Made by a program: the position numbers and the translations under genes
In this document: positions 39,501 through 47,300 of the stretch, in pieces
Layout of the letters: the number at the start of each line of letters is the position of its first letter
Numbering within the stretch: position 1 is the first letter of the stretch
The notes under the pieces: generated by a model
What the model was told of the DNA's origin: nothing
The model's database searches: none
Seen by the model: only the letters and a program-made list of their open reading frames with translations
NCBI GenBank assembly: GCA_030867875.1
Contig: JAOWCC010001751.1
Coordinates: 24,048,369 to 24,112,368 of the forward strand
DNA length: 64,000 bases
Source: Actinernus sp. WN-2022
Lineage: Eukaryota > Cnidaria > Anthozoa > Actiniaria > Actinernidae
Direction of reading: 5' to 3'

Positions 39501-39718
39501 CGAGATGTTGTGTGGAGGTCAAACCTGGGCCACAGAAATGAGAGGCGAAGCCTGTTCTTGCCACTCCGCCACCCCAATAAACACATTATAACTGCGGATG
39601 ATTTTCCTCACAGGTTTTCTCATACCCTACAAAAGATGTCCTACAGAAAAACCTTCAGCAGAAAGTGAACTGGAATGCGTACAAGCAAGAAATTATCATG
39701 GACATCAAGACTCGGTGA
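15222..39718 (+). CDS. CNBD2: CNBD2, cyclic nucleotide-binding domain-containing protein 2
   Basis: Eighteen exons join in phase to 648 codons: 15222-15578, 18706-18776, 19977-20142, 20610-20684, 22274-22362, 22954-23027, 23953-24035, 25247-25330, 25914-25981, 26581-26658, 28918-28978, 30738-30921, 31575-31715, 34436-34500, 34620-34712, 35418-35480, 36510-36599, 39614-39718 (TGA). Residues 1-119 are basic and probably disordered; about 120-142 form a family-typical FRRIVRIVRTILRVGKAL helix. The first cNMP-binding fold (about 224-345) has a phosphate-binding cassette at 304-319, with FGDTAILK then PRTATV; Arg315 is present and the usual Glu is Asp. A second, degenerate fold (about 357-420 and 545-600) is split by a Ser/Lys-rich insert and lacks a recognisable cassette. 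The mammalian homologue (mouse CRIS) binds cAMP and is needed for spermatogenesis. Start is the first in-frame ATG of exon 1; its donor GTTCGT is weak. Family 0.85, exon 1 about 0.65. A possible ATTAAA signal is at 39851. Confidence 0.85.
16120..16559. mobile_element. 440-bp foldback element, Mutator-like
   Basis: Two 190-bp arms (16120-16309 and 16370-16559) are exact reverse complements as far as I can read, separated by a 60-bp spacer. The termini are ACAGGCTTACC and GGTAAGCCTGT. A 9-bp duplication GGTTATTAC flanks it (16111-16119, 16560-16568). Long terminal repeats plus a 9-bp duplication fit non-autonomous Mutator-like (MULE) elements. Arm identity implies recent insertion or conversion. 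It lies in CNBD2 intron 1. Confidence 0.9.
16976..17586. repeat. 36-bp satellite, about 17 copies
   Basis: The unit is GCGACACTGATTCAAACGTC followed by GCATTTCTGTCGAATC. Variation is limited to single bases (CACTGA/CATTGA, AAACG/AATCG). Because 36 is divisible by three, several frames on both strands are open for nearly 200 codons; these are artefacts of the array. Unit-like pieces (ATTCGACGTTTGAATC) occur on both flanks (16900-16945, 17945-18045). Confidence 0.96.
17696..17891. mobile_element. TAGCC-type MITE 1, 9-bp duplication
   Basis: Starts TAGCCTGTTCGCAGGCCCTG and ends in the near reverse complement AGAGCCTGTGAACAGGCTA. The 9-bp GCAGAAATG flanks both sides (17687-17695, 17892-17900). 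It inserted into satellite-related flank sequence. Compare the elements at 26885, 27699 and 33450. Confidence 0.88.
18054..18177. mobile_element. Foldback element
   Basis: Arms of about 33 bp: CATTCTGATGTTAAATATT...ACCAGCG at left, the complement CGCTGGTATTTGTAAATATT...CAGAATG at right, around a 58-bp spacer. No clear target duplication was seen. Confidence 0.7.
18330..18565 (+). mobile_element. SINE-like repeat
   Basis: Contains a degenerate B-box-like GGGTTCGAGCC at about 18397, then CGACGGTTTTTCTCCGGGTT and a TTTCCTCCCTCC stretch that recurs in reverse orientation at about 28255-28320. The arrangement suggests a second SINE family distinct from the one at 2492. Poor A-box, so moderate confidence. 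Confidence 0.5.
19032..19052. repeat. Poly-G tract
   Basis: A run of 21 G in CNBD2 intron 2, immediately preceding the LINE fragment. Confidence 0.9.
19053..19618 (+). pseudogene. LINE ORF2 C-terminal fragment with 3' tail
   Basis: Open frame (no start codon needed) running to a TAA at 19481-19483. It contains KHRIALTKLRISNHELQIER and then a zinc-knuckle-like CPLCKAEVEDERHFIIRC motif (C-x2-C...H-x4-C), typical of the C-terminus of several non-LTR retrotransposon proteins. A 3' tail ends in CTTCTGTCTGTCTGTC. No reverse transcriptase core is present: a 5'-truncated insertion in CNBD2 intron 2. Confidence 0.75.
20893..21085. mobile_element. MITE with CGGTTTTCAATTGAGTGTCG ends
   Basis: Left end CGGTTTTCAATTGAGTGTCG (about 20894) and right end CGACACTCAATTGAAGACCG (about 21064-21084). 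A third end of the same kind lies at 21679-21703, so two overlapping or tandem copies may share a terminus. Lies in CNBD2 intron 4. Confidence 0.68.
21131..21580. mobile_element. Inverted-repeat element with G-rich arms
   Basis: Ends TTAGGGAGCGGTCATTAATT and CGCTCCCTTA (reverse complement TAAGGGAGCG). The arms continue inward with GTCAAAT, poly-G/C runs and paired GCCCAAAAAATCTT blocks (about 21222 and 21490), so they extend to roughly 150 bp with divergence. No coding potential. Confidence 0.78.
23089..23722 (+). mobile_element. MITE family A, copy 3 (split by insertion)
   Basis: Left part 23089-23292 and right part 23661 to about 23722 are one family A copy interrupted by a 368-bp insert. 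The right end is diverged: the terminal repeat is not clear. Confidence 0.8.
23293..23660. mobile_element. 368-bp element nested in MITE A, 8-bp duplication
   Basis: Flanked by AAGTGCCT on both sides (23285-23292, 23661-23668). Uninterrupted copies at 2914 and 7020 show the empty-site sequence, with a single such block. Ends start CCGGGGGGTGTGTAC and end in GTACACCCACC plus a C-run and GGG. Inner arms AGGAGGCTCCGCCC and GGGGCAGAGCCTCCCC. An 8-bp duplication fits the hAT superfamily, by inference. A diverged relative may start at 57341. Confidence 0.85.
24781..25078 (+). mobile_element. Repeat family D, copy 1
   Basis: Shares long segments with the reverse-oriented region 31822-32068, for example GAATATCACTTTTCGCGCGC and TTTTTGTCCATTTGACAG, and contains an internal inverted pair around GGTGAATAGTGGTGGATATT / AATATCTACCACTATTCACC. 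Preceded (24735-24775) by a GGCTGGCCAAACCAGCC palindrome. In CNBD2 intron 7. Confidence 0.75.
25247..25330 (+). CDS. CNBD2: CNBD2 exon with phosphate-binding cassette
   Basis: Encodes DTAILKQCPRTATVVSKDP and onward; together with FG at the end of the previous exon it forms the cassette that in cNMP-binding folds holds the cyclic phosphate. Pro314, Arg315 and Thr318 are at the expected spacing. The intron that splits FG from DTAIL is phase 0. Confidence 0.88.
25351..25577. mobile_element. MITE family C, copy 2
   Basis: Ends TTAGGGCGCGTTCGATTGAC at left and GTCAATCGAACGCACCCTAA at right; the terminal repeats extend about 40 bp through CCGTATTCCGGAATAAGAAT. It starts only 20 bp after a CNBD2 exon donor (exon ends 25330). 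Confidence 0.86.
26265..26490 (+). repeat. Spaced direct duplication
   Basis: A segment starting GCATTCACTTCACCTATAAT occurs at about 26263 and again at about 26416, each followed by a TTTTTAGGCATTTTT and GAGCAGCCATATTG block. The two copies are about 150 bp apart in the intron before the CNBD2 exon at 26581. Confidence 0.75.
26885..26962. mobile_element. 78-bp palindrome, TAGCC-type, 9-bp duplication
   Basis: Two 38-bp arms, exact reverse complements, separated by 2 bp; termini TAGCCTCC and GGAGGCTA. Direct 9-bp repeats GTCTCGCAA flank it (26876-26884, 26963-26971). It appears to be an end-only derivative of the TAGCC group. Confidence 0.9.
27699..28214. mobile_element. TAGCC-type MITE 2, 516 bp
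   Basis: Begins TAGCCTGCTTGCAGGCTCTG and ends CAGAGCCTGCAAGCAGGCTA; the arms continue for about 100 bp (GGGGTTCCTGTGGTGGG, GGAGAAGGAGG against their complements). Flanks GTTTTAAC and GTTTTAAAC are a 9-bp duplication with one base lost. In CNBD2 intron 10. Confidence 0.87.
28347..28392. repeat. (AAT)n microsatellite
   Basis: About 15 perfect AAT units, next to reverse SINE-like sequence (about 28255-28320). Confidence 0.95.
29209..29523. mobile_element. TTAA-flanked MITE 1
   Basis: TTAA then AGGAGCAGTGTCACGATT at left; AATCGTGACACTGCTCCT then TTAA at right. TTAA target duplication fits piggyBac or Kolobok non-autonomous derivatives. In CNBD2 intron 11. Confidence 0.85.
30125..30424 (+). pseudogene. 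LINE ORF2 C-terminal fragment
   Basis: Open without stops for 99 codons: starts LRQLHWLPVRSRISYKVL after three residues, then TYKALHSLAPDYISDLLQ and APRLWNSLPSNIRSA, ending TAA. The H-W-L-P-V ... Y-K-A-L-H-x-L-A-P-x-Y and R-L-W-N-S-L-P signature is characteristic of the C-terminus of CR1-like LINE proteins. The 3' region continues with AGAGCATTGAGCGCTGTC and an ATT-rich tail. 5'-truncated; in CNBD2 intron 11. Confidence 0.85.
30560..30705. repeat. (ATT)n microsatellites at a LINE tail
   Basis: Two ATT arrays (about 30560-30592 and 30680-30705, turning into GTT) flank a duplicated LINE 3'-end segment with AATGCGCA blocks. Confidence 0.85.
31137..31413 (-). mobile_element. MITE family A, copy 4 (reverse)
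   Basis: Reverse orientation: starts AATGGGCCGTTGTAGGATAC and ends CCAGCAAAAGGCCCATT, with GTACGAGATCGG inside. In CNBD2 intron 12. Confidence 0.8.
31822..32068 (-). mobile_element. Repeat family D, copy 2 (reverse)
   Basis: Reverse complement of much of 24781-25078: ACAAAAACTCGCGCGAGGTC and CAATCAGAGCGCGCGAAAAG segments match. Truncated at one side by the palindrome series beginning 32071. Confidence 0.75.
32071..32258. mobile_element. Palindromic element with paired CACGTG motifs
   Basis: Terminal inverted repeats TAATATATAATTTTCGATGA and TCATCAATAATTATATATTA. Inside, GATATCTTCACACGTGAAG, itself a palindrome around CACGTG, occurs twice as mirror copies (about 32121 and 32151). Confidence 0.78.
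32267..32400. mobile_element. 134-bp foldback element
   Basis: Arms of about 60 bp: ATTACATGGCCGC...GGAGATACGGATTTTATC at left against the complement ending GCGGCCATGTAAT at right, with a CG-rich loop (GTTCGCTGCGC). A similar, shorter inverted pair (ATAATACATGG / CCATGTATTAT) follows at about 32411-32486. Confidence 0.8.
33180..33350 (-). repeat. Second copy of the 10-kb repeat family
   Basis: Shares AGATGAAACTTTATATAAAA with 10610-10640 and, in reverse, the AGATGTGCGTCTTTCTTTCA block with 10055-10105. It ends with the AACACTGCTGTTCGTGTTTT arm seen in the hairpin at 9946. Confidence 0.65.
33450..33640. mobile_element. TAGCC-type MITE 3, 9-bp duplication
   Basis: Begins TAGCCTGCGTAGCAAGCGTT and ends AACGCTTGCTACGCAGGCTA; arms about 60 bp through GTAGGAAGACTTTTTCGC. 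Exact 9-bp flanks GACACCGAG (33441-33449, 33641-33649). In CNBD2 intron 13. Confidence 0.92.
33895..34018. mobile_element. Foldback element
   Basis: Arms of about 52 bp: ATTTGCATATATAATAGGAA...GGGTGCAAATTATTT against the complement, around a 20-bp loop (TGACCTGTATATCAGA). No clear target duplication. Confidence 0.8.
35523..35720 (+). mobile_element. tRNA-derived SINE, truncated plus copy
   Basis: Head CGCCTCCCAGTTAGCTGGGT, B-box GGTTCAAAACCCC, then the shared body GTAGAAGGTGCTGCCTTTGT. It begins 42 bp after the donor of the CNBD2 exon ending 35480 and lacks the tail seen at 2766. Confidence 0.82.
35772..35872. repeat. Degenerate CGCTTCTGCTTA repeat
   Basis: Irregular 6- and 12-bp units (GCTTCTGCTTCCGCTTCTG and variants). 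A shorter relative with the same edges (TTTTCACTAGAA ... AGTGAAAACC) occurs at 62068-62125, suggesting a length-variable element with CACTAG ends, as at 7563. Confidence 0.7.
35950..36115. mobile_element. Inverted-repeat element
   Basis: AAATTGCATTTAGCC near 35999-36015 is inverted as GGCTGAATGCAATTTTCC at 36062. Edges AAGTTGATTTGTGAAAGTTG and its diverged complement. A related pair occurs at 41095-41230. Confidence 0.55.
36808..37488. mobile_element. 680-bp inverted-repeat element
   Basis: Ends CTCAAGCATGTTAAGGCATG and its exact complement CATGCCTTAACATGCTTGAG. Contains an inner pair GTCCGGAATGGTTGAC / GTCAACCATTCCGGAC (37089, 37202) and several GTCACGTGACC motifs. No ORF. In the last CNBD2 intron. 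Confidence 0.78.
37885..37970 (-). mobile_element. MITE family A, partial copy 5
   Basis: Only the left 85 bp of the family, reversed: ends CAGTAAAAGGCCTATT, with GTGGGATCACGAGCGCAATT inside. Confidence 0.72.
38263..38398. repeat. 53/54-bp tandem repeat, about 2.6 copies
   Basis: Unit begins AGTGCATTGTGGTCATGCGC and contains ATATGCGCAGATCAA. The repeats contain GCATGCGCA/TGCGC motifs. Confidence 0.88.
39178..39286. mobile_element. Foldback element
   Basis: Arms GGTAGTG then TTCGTTCCATATAGTCTCCC against the complement, loop about 35 bp. CTGGTTAGGGTAT lies near both sides (39158, 39278), suggesting a duplicated target or an outer element. Confidence 0.72.
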
Positions 39719-40086
39719 TAGTAGAGACTAAATAGGACTATCGTTAACAAAAAGAGAATAATGAAAATTAGGGACGAAACCCGCTTTGTTACCATGGAAT
39801 GGACAAGTTTGACAGCAACAGACTAACTTATTTAATTAACAGCAAACTGGATTAAATCCCCTCTCACTGTCATGCAGGAAAACGACTTTCGTTCTCGGCA
39901 ATTTTGAGGCATGGGAAATCCTCTGTAATAGGATATTTTCGCATGATGACGTCACGTACTACAACACTTTGAGCCGATTCTTTTGTTCCTCCAATTTGGA
40001 CCATTGTCTTGGAATTCCCAAGAGTTTAAAAATCTGAATGAGAAAGAGTTTGAAAAGGATTCTGGTAGTTGTAATAAAACGACACC
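39314..40086. repeat. 150-bp inverted repeats flanking the last CNBD2 exon
   Basis: Left arm 39314-39468 and right arm about 39942-40086 are reverse complements with few mismatches (shared blocks CAACTACCAGAATCCTTTTC, TTCCAAGACAATGGTCCAAA, TGACGTCATCATG). The terminal CNBD2 exon and stop (39614-39718) lie in the 470-bp spacer. A transcript reading through both would fold into a long hairpin. Confidence 0.85.
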
Positions 40087-41231
40087 ATAATGAAAATGTC
40101 CTTTAAAGAATCTTCGGATTCTGTTATGGCGATGTTTCGTGCTAGCTTATAAACATTACACTTGTTTATATATGCTAACATCAAACCATGATTTCAAAAG
40201 GTTACTTTGTATCAGGAACATTCAATGTCTGTCTGATTGGCACATTGATAATAATTGCTGATTGCACGTGACGTCATGGCCGCTACGTTGGAGAACTTTT
40301 ACAAAGGTTTCTCGTTCCTGTGCCGTGACCTTCACGGCTTTGTCATTTGAATCTATGGGGATCAATTGCAACCCAAGAATAGATGATGTGTGAAACATCG
40401 CTATAACACCAAATATTAATTTACGCCCAAGAAGCGGCCGAATAGACCATTTTCTCAAGTATGCGCACGCAACAGGCTTGACGGGCCGGTAAATACTTCA
40501 CGTTGGCAATCACGTAGTGGTTTCCTATAACCCTCCCTATTATTTCAACCAATACTAAATCCAAGCTGCCTACATGAAGTATTTCTTGGCGGGCCGTGAG
40601 TTCTGTTAGCTTTTGTCAGACTCGTTCTGATGCGTCAGCCTTTGTTATTCAAATTATCGGCTATTGCTAAAAAAAAATTGGCGGCTATTGTTCAAAAAGC
40701 GATTTGGCGGGCCAATATTGCGTGTGCATACCTGAGAAAATGGTCTATTCGATTTCCTGATATTGATTTTAAGAATTTAGCGTGTCGACGGCGATGCTAG
40801 TCTCACCTTGAGTTTATTTTATCATATGAAGACAAGTGCGTTGTACATTCGCTGCTTTTTATACGCCACCCTTAAAAATTAGACAAGGACGCAATAGGAT
40901 GAAAGGTGAAGTTTAGAAAGATCATTCGACAACTTGACCCCTTCTGTCTATTTGCGGAGGGCCAGTATACAAAACATTTGAAAAGCTTTGATAAATACAC
41001 AAATTGACTAGTCGGCCATTGATTTGTGTAATGCGTTATAGAAATTATTTATAATTGTTACCGTTTGCGTTGAAGTTTCAAGTCTCGTCTGTAAATTCAT
41101 TTTAGCTGATCGTGAATCAAACGCGTCACACAAAGCTTTCGAACGAGTGCCGCCTAGACTGAATTATTTCTGGACGGTACGCGTTTGATTGACGACCGGC
41201 TAAATCGAAGACTTGTAACTTACAGAGTCGC
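40087..41231. other. Gene-free stretch
   Basis: Downstream of CNBD2. No exon recognised. It contains a diverged inverted-repeat element around 41095-41230 (CGTTTGATTGACGACCGGCT). Confidence 0.5.
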
Positions 41232-41650
41232 ACCAGGAGCCCATTACCAGGAGCGTTCCTCTGTTATGGGTTGGGTCCCCAGCACAGGAGTATATGAGGC
41301 TATTTTTAGATTCGAAATTCTCGCGAAAAGAGGTTGCCGCCATGTTGGTGCCCTTAAACAATAGATTCCTCGTTAGCTTCTTTTGTTGGGGCACCAACAT
41401 TTGAATCTCTGGGGATTGAGTGAAAACCAGCAATTCGAATTCCCGCGTTGAAAGTGAGAAGAATGATAATGAGAAGTGACGTTAGCTATCTGATTGGCTA
41501 AGAATAGCCTACCTTTGTTCTTTTTCGCGCGAAACGCAATGCTAAAAATAGCCTCATCTACCTCTGTGCTGGAGTACAGACACAGTGGGGAAGATGGACG
41601 CTCCTGGTAATGGGCTCCTGGTAATGGGCTCCTGGTAATGGGCTCCTGGT
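41232..41650. mobile_element. Inverted-repeat element with tandemly repeated end
   Basis: Left end ACCAGGAGCCCATTACCAGG; right end carries three extra 16-bp units TGGGCTCCTGGTAA before CTCCTGGT. Inner arms AGCACAGGAG and ATGAGGCTATTTTTAG are paired with 41540-41580. Confidence 0.78.
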
Positions 41651-42649
41651 CGCACTTAAACGCAAACGGTATTAAATAAACAACCAAGAGGAAAAACACG
41701 TAAAAATTTCTTTTTATTTCAGATACGATCAAATGTATATTTACATATTTAAAAGATTGATGATAATAAATACATGATAATTTTTTAATTCGTATTGGTT
41801 AAGAGCACTGCCAAAAATGGAACCAGTGCAGAAATGCATAGTACAAGCCCAGCACTCTCTCAAGTTCATATTATTCCCAGTTTCTCAAGTTAATATTATT
41901 TTGATACCCAAGGTTCTTGGCAACTACTAAATTCTGAAGTGCCAGATACTTAAATTGACAAGAACAGCAGGCCGAGCTGTCGATCTGCGCGCGTAAAATG
42001 GGTCCTTGCTCGTGATACATAATGCTACTTCTACTATTTCCACACCATCTCACTGAAAAATGTATGGGCTCGGTTGTTCAAAGCAAGGGTAACTTTATCC
42101 CAAGCCGGGCCTATGACAGCGCTAAATCTAAAATAATTGTAATCTGTAACTCGGATAGCGCTTAACCTTGCTTCGAACAACTGGGCCCTGAAGAACGAGG
42201 CATCTCAATCGGCCATATAGGGAATTGGATGGGGGTGGGGTCAGGACACTTTTTGTCGTTTTAGTGTATTTAATGATTAACCATTAAATTTAGGGTGAAA
42301 CAGGGGTAGAGATTTCCCAGAATCCATGATTGACACTTTCAGTGATATTATGATAGCTAAAATAAAACAGAATATGCGGTCTTGAACCCTGCTGTTTTCG
42401 AATTTAGTTGATTGCCCTATAATTGTAAAATGAATTACTTTAACATTTTACATGTAGGAACAAAAGACTTTGGACCTAATAAAAACATTTGAACTACTAC
42501 TGTATTTCCCCTTCCCAAGGACAATTGTTTAAATGTCAAGGTAAAACTCCTGTCTTGATACACAAGCCATATAGATGTCTCTGCATGTCTGTAATGCAAA
42601 CTACAGCACCAAATTCTGTTACGTTTTCCATCAAAATTTCATAAAATTG
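41651..42649. other. Gene-free stretch
   Basis: No exon recognised. A short inverted pair (GGTTGTTCAAAGCAAGGGTA / CCTTGCTTCGAACAACTGGG) spans about 42071-42187, a probable 115-bp element. Confidence 0.5.
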
Positions 42650-43439
42650 TTAAAGTGCCACTACCACGAAATTCGACCATTTTCTTTTCTACTTTTCTGT
42701 CTTCCAAAACGACACAGTGTCGAAAATATCCAAATCATTGAAAATATAACCAAAGAACCAAATTGAATTTTGCAGAGTTTACCGTCGAAATCGCGTTTTA
42801 CAACAACATCCAATTTTCTCGCTTTCTGATTGGCTCTCCGCTATATGTAAAATAGTTCAGACAATGGCAAAATGTGTGCGATTTGTTAATCCGATATTAC
42901 GCATTACTGAATTGTGTTCCAAATAATTCGAAATTTTCGACCAGCGGTTTGCTGTCGTGACGTCATCTTCTCAATACGTATTACCATTCAAAACTTGGCC
43001 GTCCCTTCATGTAGGACGACACGAATTGCTACCAAATTGTATTCTATTCTATTGTATTGCGTTCTATTGTTGTATTGAATTGTATTGTGTTGTATTCTAT
43101 TGTATTTTTGGTAAAAATTCGTGTCGTCCTACATAAAGGGATTGCTCAAAACTTTGTTCTTCCTTTCCTTTTTGGAAAAATAGTATAAACGTGTTCGTGC
43201 GAAAGTTTGTGTGAACGTAGCCCCGCATGTTGCTGTGTTGAGAAGATGACGTCACGTCCGCTGGAAACTGTCACGGGACGGGTCCGAGTAATGGCGGACA
43301 TAAACATTCAAGATTCTCGGACCCCCAAAAATAAGACTTCCCGTCGTCATATCAAAAAACGGTGTTGGTAGGAAAAAATATAGCAACTTTACTTTGCCAA
43401 TACGCAAAATCTCAAAATTTGATCGTAGTGGCACTTTAA
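42650..43439. mobile_element. TTAA-flanked MITE 2, 790 bp
   Basis: TTAA then AGTGCCACTACCACGAAATT at left; AAATTTGATCGTAGTGGCACT then TTAA at right. Contains an inner pair around GACGTCATCTTCTCAA (42960, 43235) and a TATTCTATTGTATT repeat. Same termini as 58951-59552. Lies downstream of both CNBD2 and KLHL8. Confidence 0.86.
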
Positions 43440-43549
43440 AGAATAGGAAAGATGTACTATTAAATATATTAGAATTTCATAAGAATGAAATGGCACACTG
43501 AAATTTGATGCCTTATTAAGTCCATAACTTACAGTATTCAAGGTCATAC

Positions 43550-43762
43550 TAAGAGCATATTTGGTATGAGTGGGACAAACTCTGGTATGTCCATAGCCTA
43601 AATGTAACCATACTGTAACCGTGCTGTGCCGTATCTCTGTAATTTAATTGGATCAGCAGGACAAAAACAATAGGGAAACCATTTCAAAGTCACAGCATGC
43701 CACACAGTAACCGTGCCGTAGTCATTGCCCTAGTTTGTCCCACTCATACGAAATCTGCTCTA
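43550..43762 (+). mobile_element. MITE family B, copy 3
   Basis: Ends TAAGAGCATATTTGGTATGA and CATACGAAATCTGCTCTA; internal blocks as at 5562 and 7691. Confidence 0.8.
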
Positions 43763-43859
43763 ACTTGGTAAAAGAGTATTAAACCGTGACTATTTTACTC
43801 CTGTCAGAGCCATATTACTGGAGTACAAGGGCATAGGGAGGTCCTGGAAATTGGGGGAG

Positions 43860-43963
43860 TTGGGGGGGGGGGGGGAAATGATGAATTCTGGGACATTTTC
43901 ATTGATGACTTCTGTCAATCTCTCTTCTGGGACTGGGCAGGGGGGGGGGGGGGGGGGGGGGGA
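43860..43963. repeat. Two poly-G tracts
   Basis: Runs of 13 G (from 43862) and about 24 G (from 43939) within a short G-rich segment. Confidence 0.85.
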
Positions 43964-44341
43964 ACTGCCCCTCCCTACACTACTGCTGGAGAGTATAACA
44001 TTTCTGGAGCACAAACTCATTGATTTAAAAACTATTGACCATTACTTTTCAAGGACAACCGCTCTGGAAGGCTTTACATATATTCTAGATCTTCTTCAAC
44101 AAAGGACTACACTGAGCAAATCAGTGTTAACTAAAGGTACATGTGAGGGGTTGAGTCGACTCTGCTAAGCAGAAGAATGTTGACTGCATATCCAATACAC
44201 TTATATTGCTATAAAAGGGCTGATTGAAACTAGAAAAACATTTTGCTCATGCTCAAGATCTAAATGTATTAAGTAAAGTGCTCTCAGAGTTTGTTTAAGA
44301 ATCTGTAAACCTATAACCCAATACCCTGTTTATATGATCTT

Positions 44342-47300
44342 TCAATGCATTAAAGTGCTTCCCCCATTGTCCTGAGCTGGTTCCATATCTTCTGCTTCCC
44401 TGGCTGTGTCCTCTTCATATTCATTCCCACTGCCTCTCTGTAGTTTACTCAAATTCTTCAGCATCTCCACATCACACATGCAGCCTGCCACCCCTGACCC
44501 AGCTCGTGGTGTACTCATCTCGGAACTCTCCTCCCACACATCATCTACTGGGTTGTATGACTCCACCGATCCAAGATACTGTGAGCCATTGTGTCCCCCG
44601 ACTGCCCAGACACGCCCACCCATAGAACCAGCTCCAACACCTCCCCTGCATGTCCTCATACTGGCCACATAGGTCCACTGGTTGGTATTAGAGTCGTATC
44701 GTTCAACTGAGTCCAGGGGAAAGGAGTCATCAAAGCCACCAATGGCATAGAGGTAATGGCCAACCACTGCCACACCAACACCTTAATTTATGGAGTAAAG
44801 TAAATCACACTTTTAACTTCACTGTAACAATTCATGACTGTTTAATTATTCTAGCATACTGCATGTACATTGCAATGTCAGGGTTGATTTGATTTCATTT
44901 GATATGAGACATTAGGATCAGAGCCTGATTACGGGAGTACAAACAATAGGACTCAAGGTCCCTTCTAGACCTGCCTCTGTCTGTGGACCTACAATTTTAC
45001 ATCCTTATCCAAGAAGATGTGAAGGTCTAACCATTTGCAGTTATTTCACAAAGGAAGCACCTTTTACTCAGTTATTTTAAGACCCAGTGTTAGTCCAGCC
45101 GAGGTTTGAACCCACAAACTCCCGTTCAACAGACCAGACCTTAACCACTGAGCTAACCGGGAGGCAGTTGTCCACAGATGGTCAAATAGGGGGGTGGGCA
45201 ATAGCCCCCTTCCCCAAGGAACTAACCCCCTCCCCCAATCAGACTGCCCCCCACCCACACACATACATTTGTACATGTATGAAGTCCCAATTAACATCCA
45301 GTTACAATATAAACATGCTCACTCTCAGAGTCTCAAACATTTGTTTTCTCATTTGTTTTCTGACTTTGCCTGACCAGCTTACCCCCAAATATTTCCCACA
45401 ATTTTTTTCCCATTTCTGATTTTGCCTTACCCCAAATCCTGGCAATTAACAACCCTGAAAGTATCTATGGTATTTCAGTTCTTTAAATACTGGTGAAAAC
45501 TGAAATCGCAATATTTGAAAAATAATCAATAGTAAGTACCTAGCTATACTTGAAATGGAAAATGGTATAACTATACGAAAACTTTTCAACATTACAGAGG
45601 TTTCCATATTTCAACTCCCATGATGTACATGTCAGTATTAACTTCTGCTGGCAGACATGTGAATTGGTTGCTATCCAGCCACCATGCATAATTGCATGAT
45701 TTTAATAATTGATTGTTTTGGTGCCTAACATTCAGATGCTGGGAAAAATTATTAATTCATATTTTATCCAATAAGAATTCAGTACTACCAAGGCATTAAA
45801 GTGATACCCGAGTACAAAACACTTATGGTCTCAAAATAATGTTTGCACTGTACTGAAAACTGAAATCACAATAAAAAAGCTATTTATTTTTCAATGCAAG
45901 CATATAAGAATTCTTTGAAAGTGTATTGGTCGAGATCACATATATAATCCTCTCTGCTCAGTCACTTTTATACTTCGAATAGCTTCGATAGAGTAGTTTT
46001 TTCCAGATTTTCCTGCAGAATGAGTTTTGCTTGGAGAAGTAACTGATGTCATCAAAACATTGTGAAATACACTTTCAAAAAATTCCTACAAAATTGCTTG
46101 CATTGCAAAATAAATATTTTTTATTGCAATTTCAGTTTTCAGTACAGTCCAAATACCATTTTGAGACCATAAGTGTTTTGTACTCGGGTATCCCTTTAAG
46201 GTTTGATAAGGGAATGATTGCCTTGTCCCCAGGCTTCTACTCGGTCATTACATCATGCAGTTGGCAAATGTTATTTTCAAAATGGTGGCCATTTTGACTT
46301 CCGAGTAAGAAGCCTGGCAAAACCTTCAGGTTAACTCTCGCAAAGGGACATATGAGTATTTTTGAAGTCGATGTATGTTTTTGACTTGCATAAAGTACCT
46401 GCAGTGGTAAATTTTGAATTAGGCTTCACAAATATATTTCATAGACCTATCAAATCTGCTATAGACCTCTCGATTTTGCTTTCAAGAGGTTTTGGCCAGG
46501 CTTTCTCAGCATGGGCTGGGCTTCTGACAGGTTGCAAAAAAAAAAAATCAAAATTGTGCGGGATTTTGGACGTACATTGTGCAGGAAAAAACGTTGATTG
46601 TGCGGGATTGCGCAATATTTTAAGAAATTTCAACAGGCTAAAAAAAAAAATTCGTTAATTTAAAAGCTAGTTTGTTCTGACGTTCGAGCAGAGGGTAAAG
46701 AAAAGCTCTCGAGTCTGTGAATACTTTCACGCTTATCGTTTCGGTACACATTTCTTACAGAAAATTTACCCCAAAATGCCTAGATCGCTTTAATTTGAAG
46801 GAACAGATATCAGAGAAGGTATTCCTTTGATTGATTTCTTTCAAACTCGCAAAATCGACCCAAAAACAGACCTCAAATGTGATAGTTTTGTTTACACTCC
46901 GCTCGAGAGCGAAACGATCATAGAAGAGCCACGAGGCGCTATTTAACGACGACTCTGATTCGCTATTTGCAAAACAATTACCACAATCCATCAATGAAAA
47001 ACAATATAATAGAAACTAGAGCCCAGGCTGGCGCACAGCCATGGATTGAACGCCTTACTGTTTCTTTTTACAAACTAGAGCCCAGGCCGGCGCAAGCCAT
47101 GAATGGAACGCCTTGTTGTTTTTTTCATCTGCTTGAGCCGTTCGAACAAAACAAGGGATTTCTCGACGTATTTTGGAAGGTAAATGGGGTGAAAATGGTC
47201 TTAAATGTTTTAAAAAATCACAGTAAACAAGAGGAATGCCTGTTTTAATTAAAATTTTCAACAAATTGTGCGGGATTTTGCAGATTTTTAGGAATTGTGC

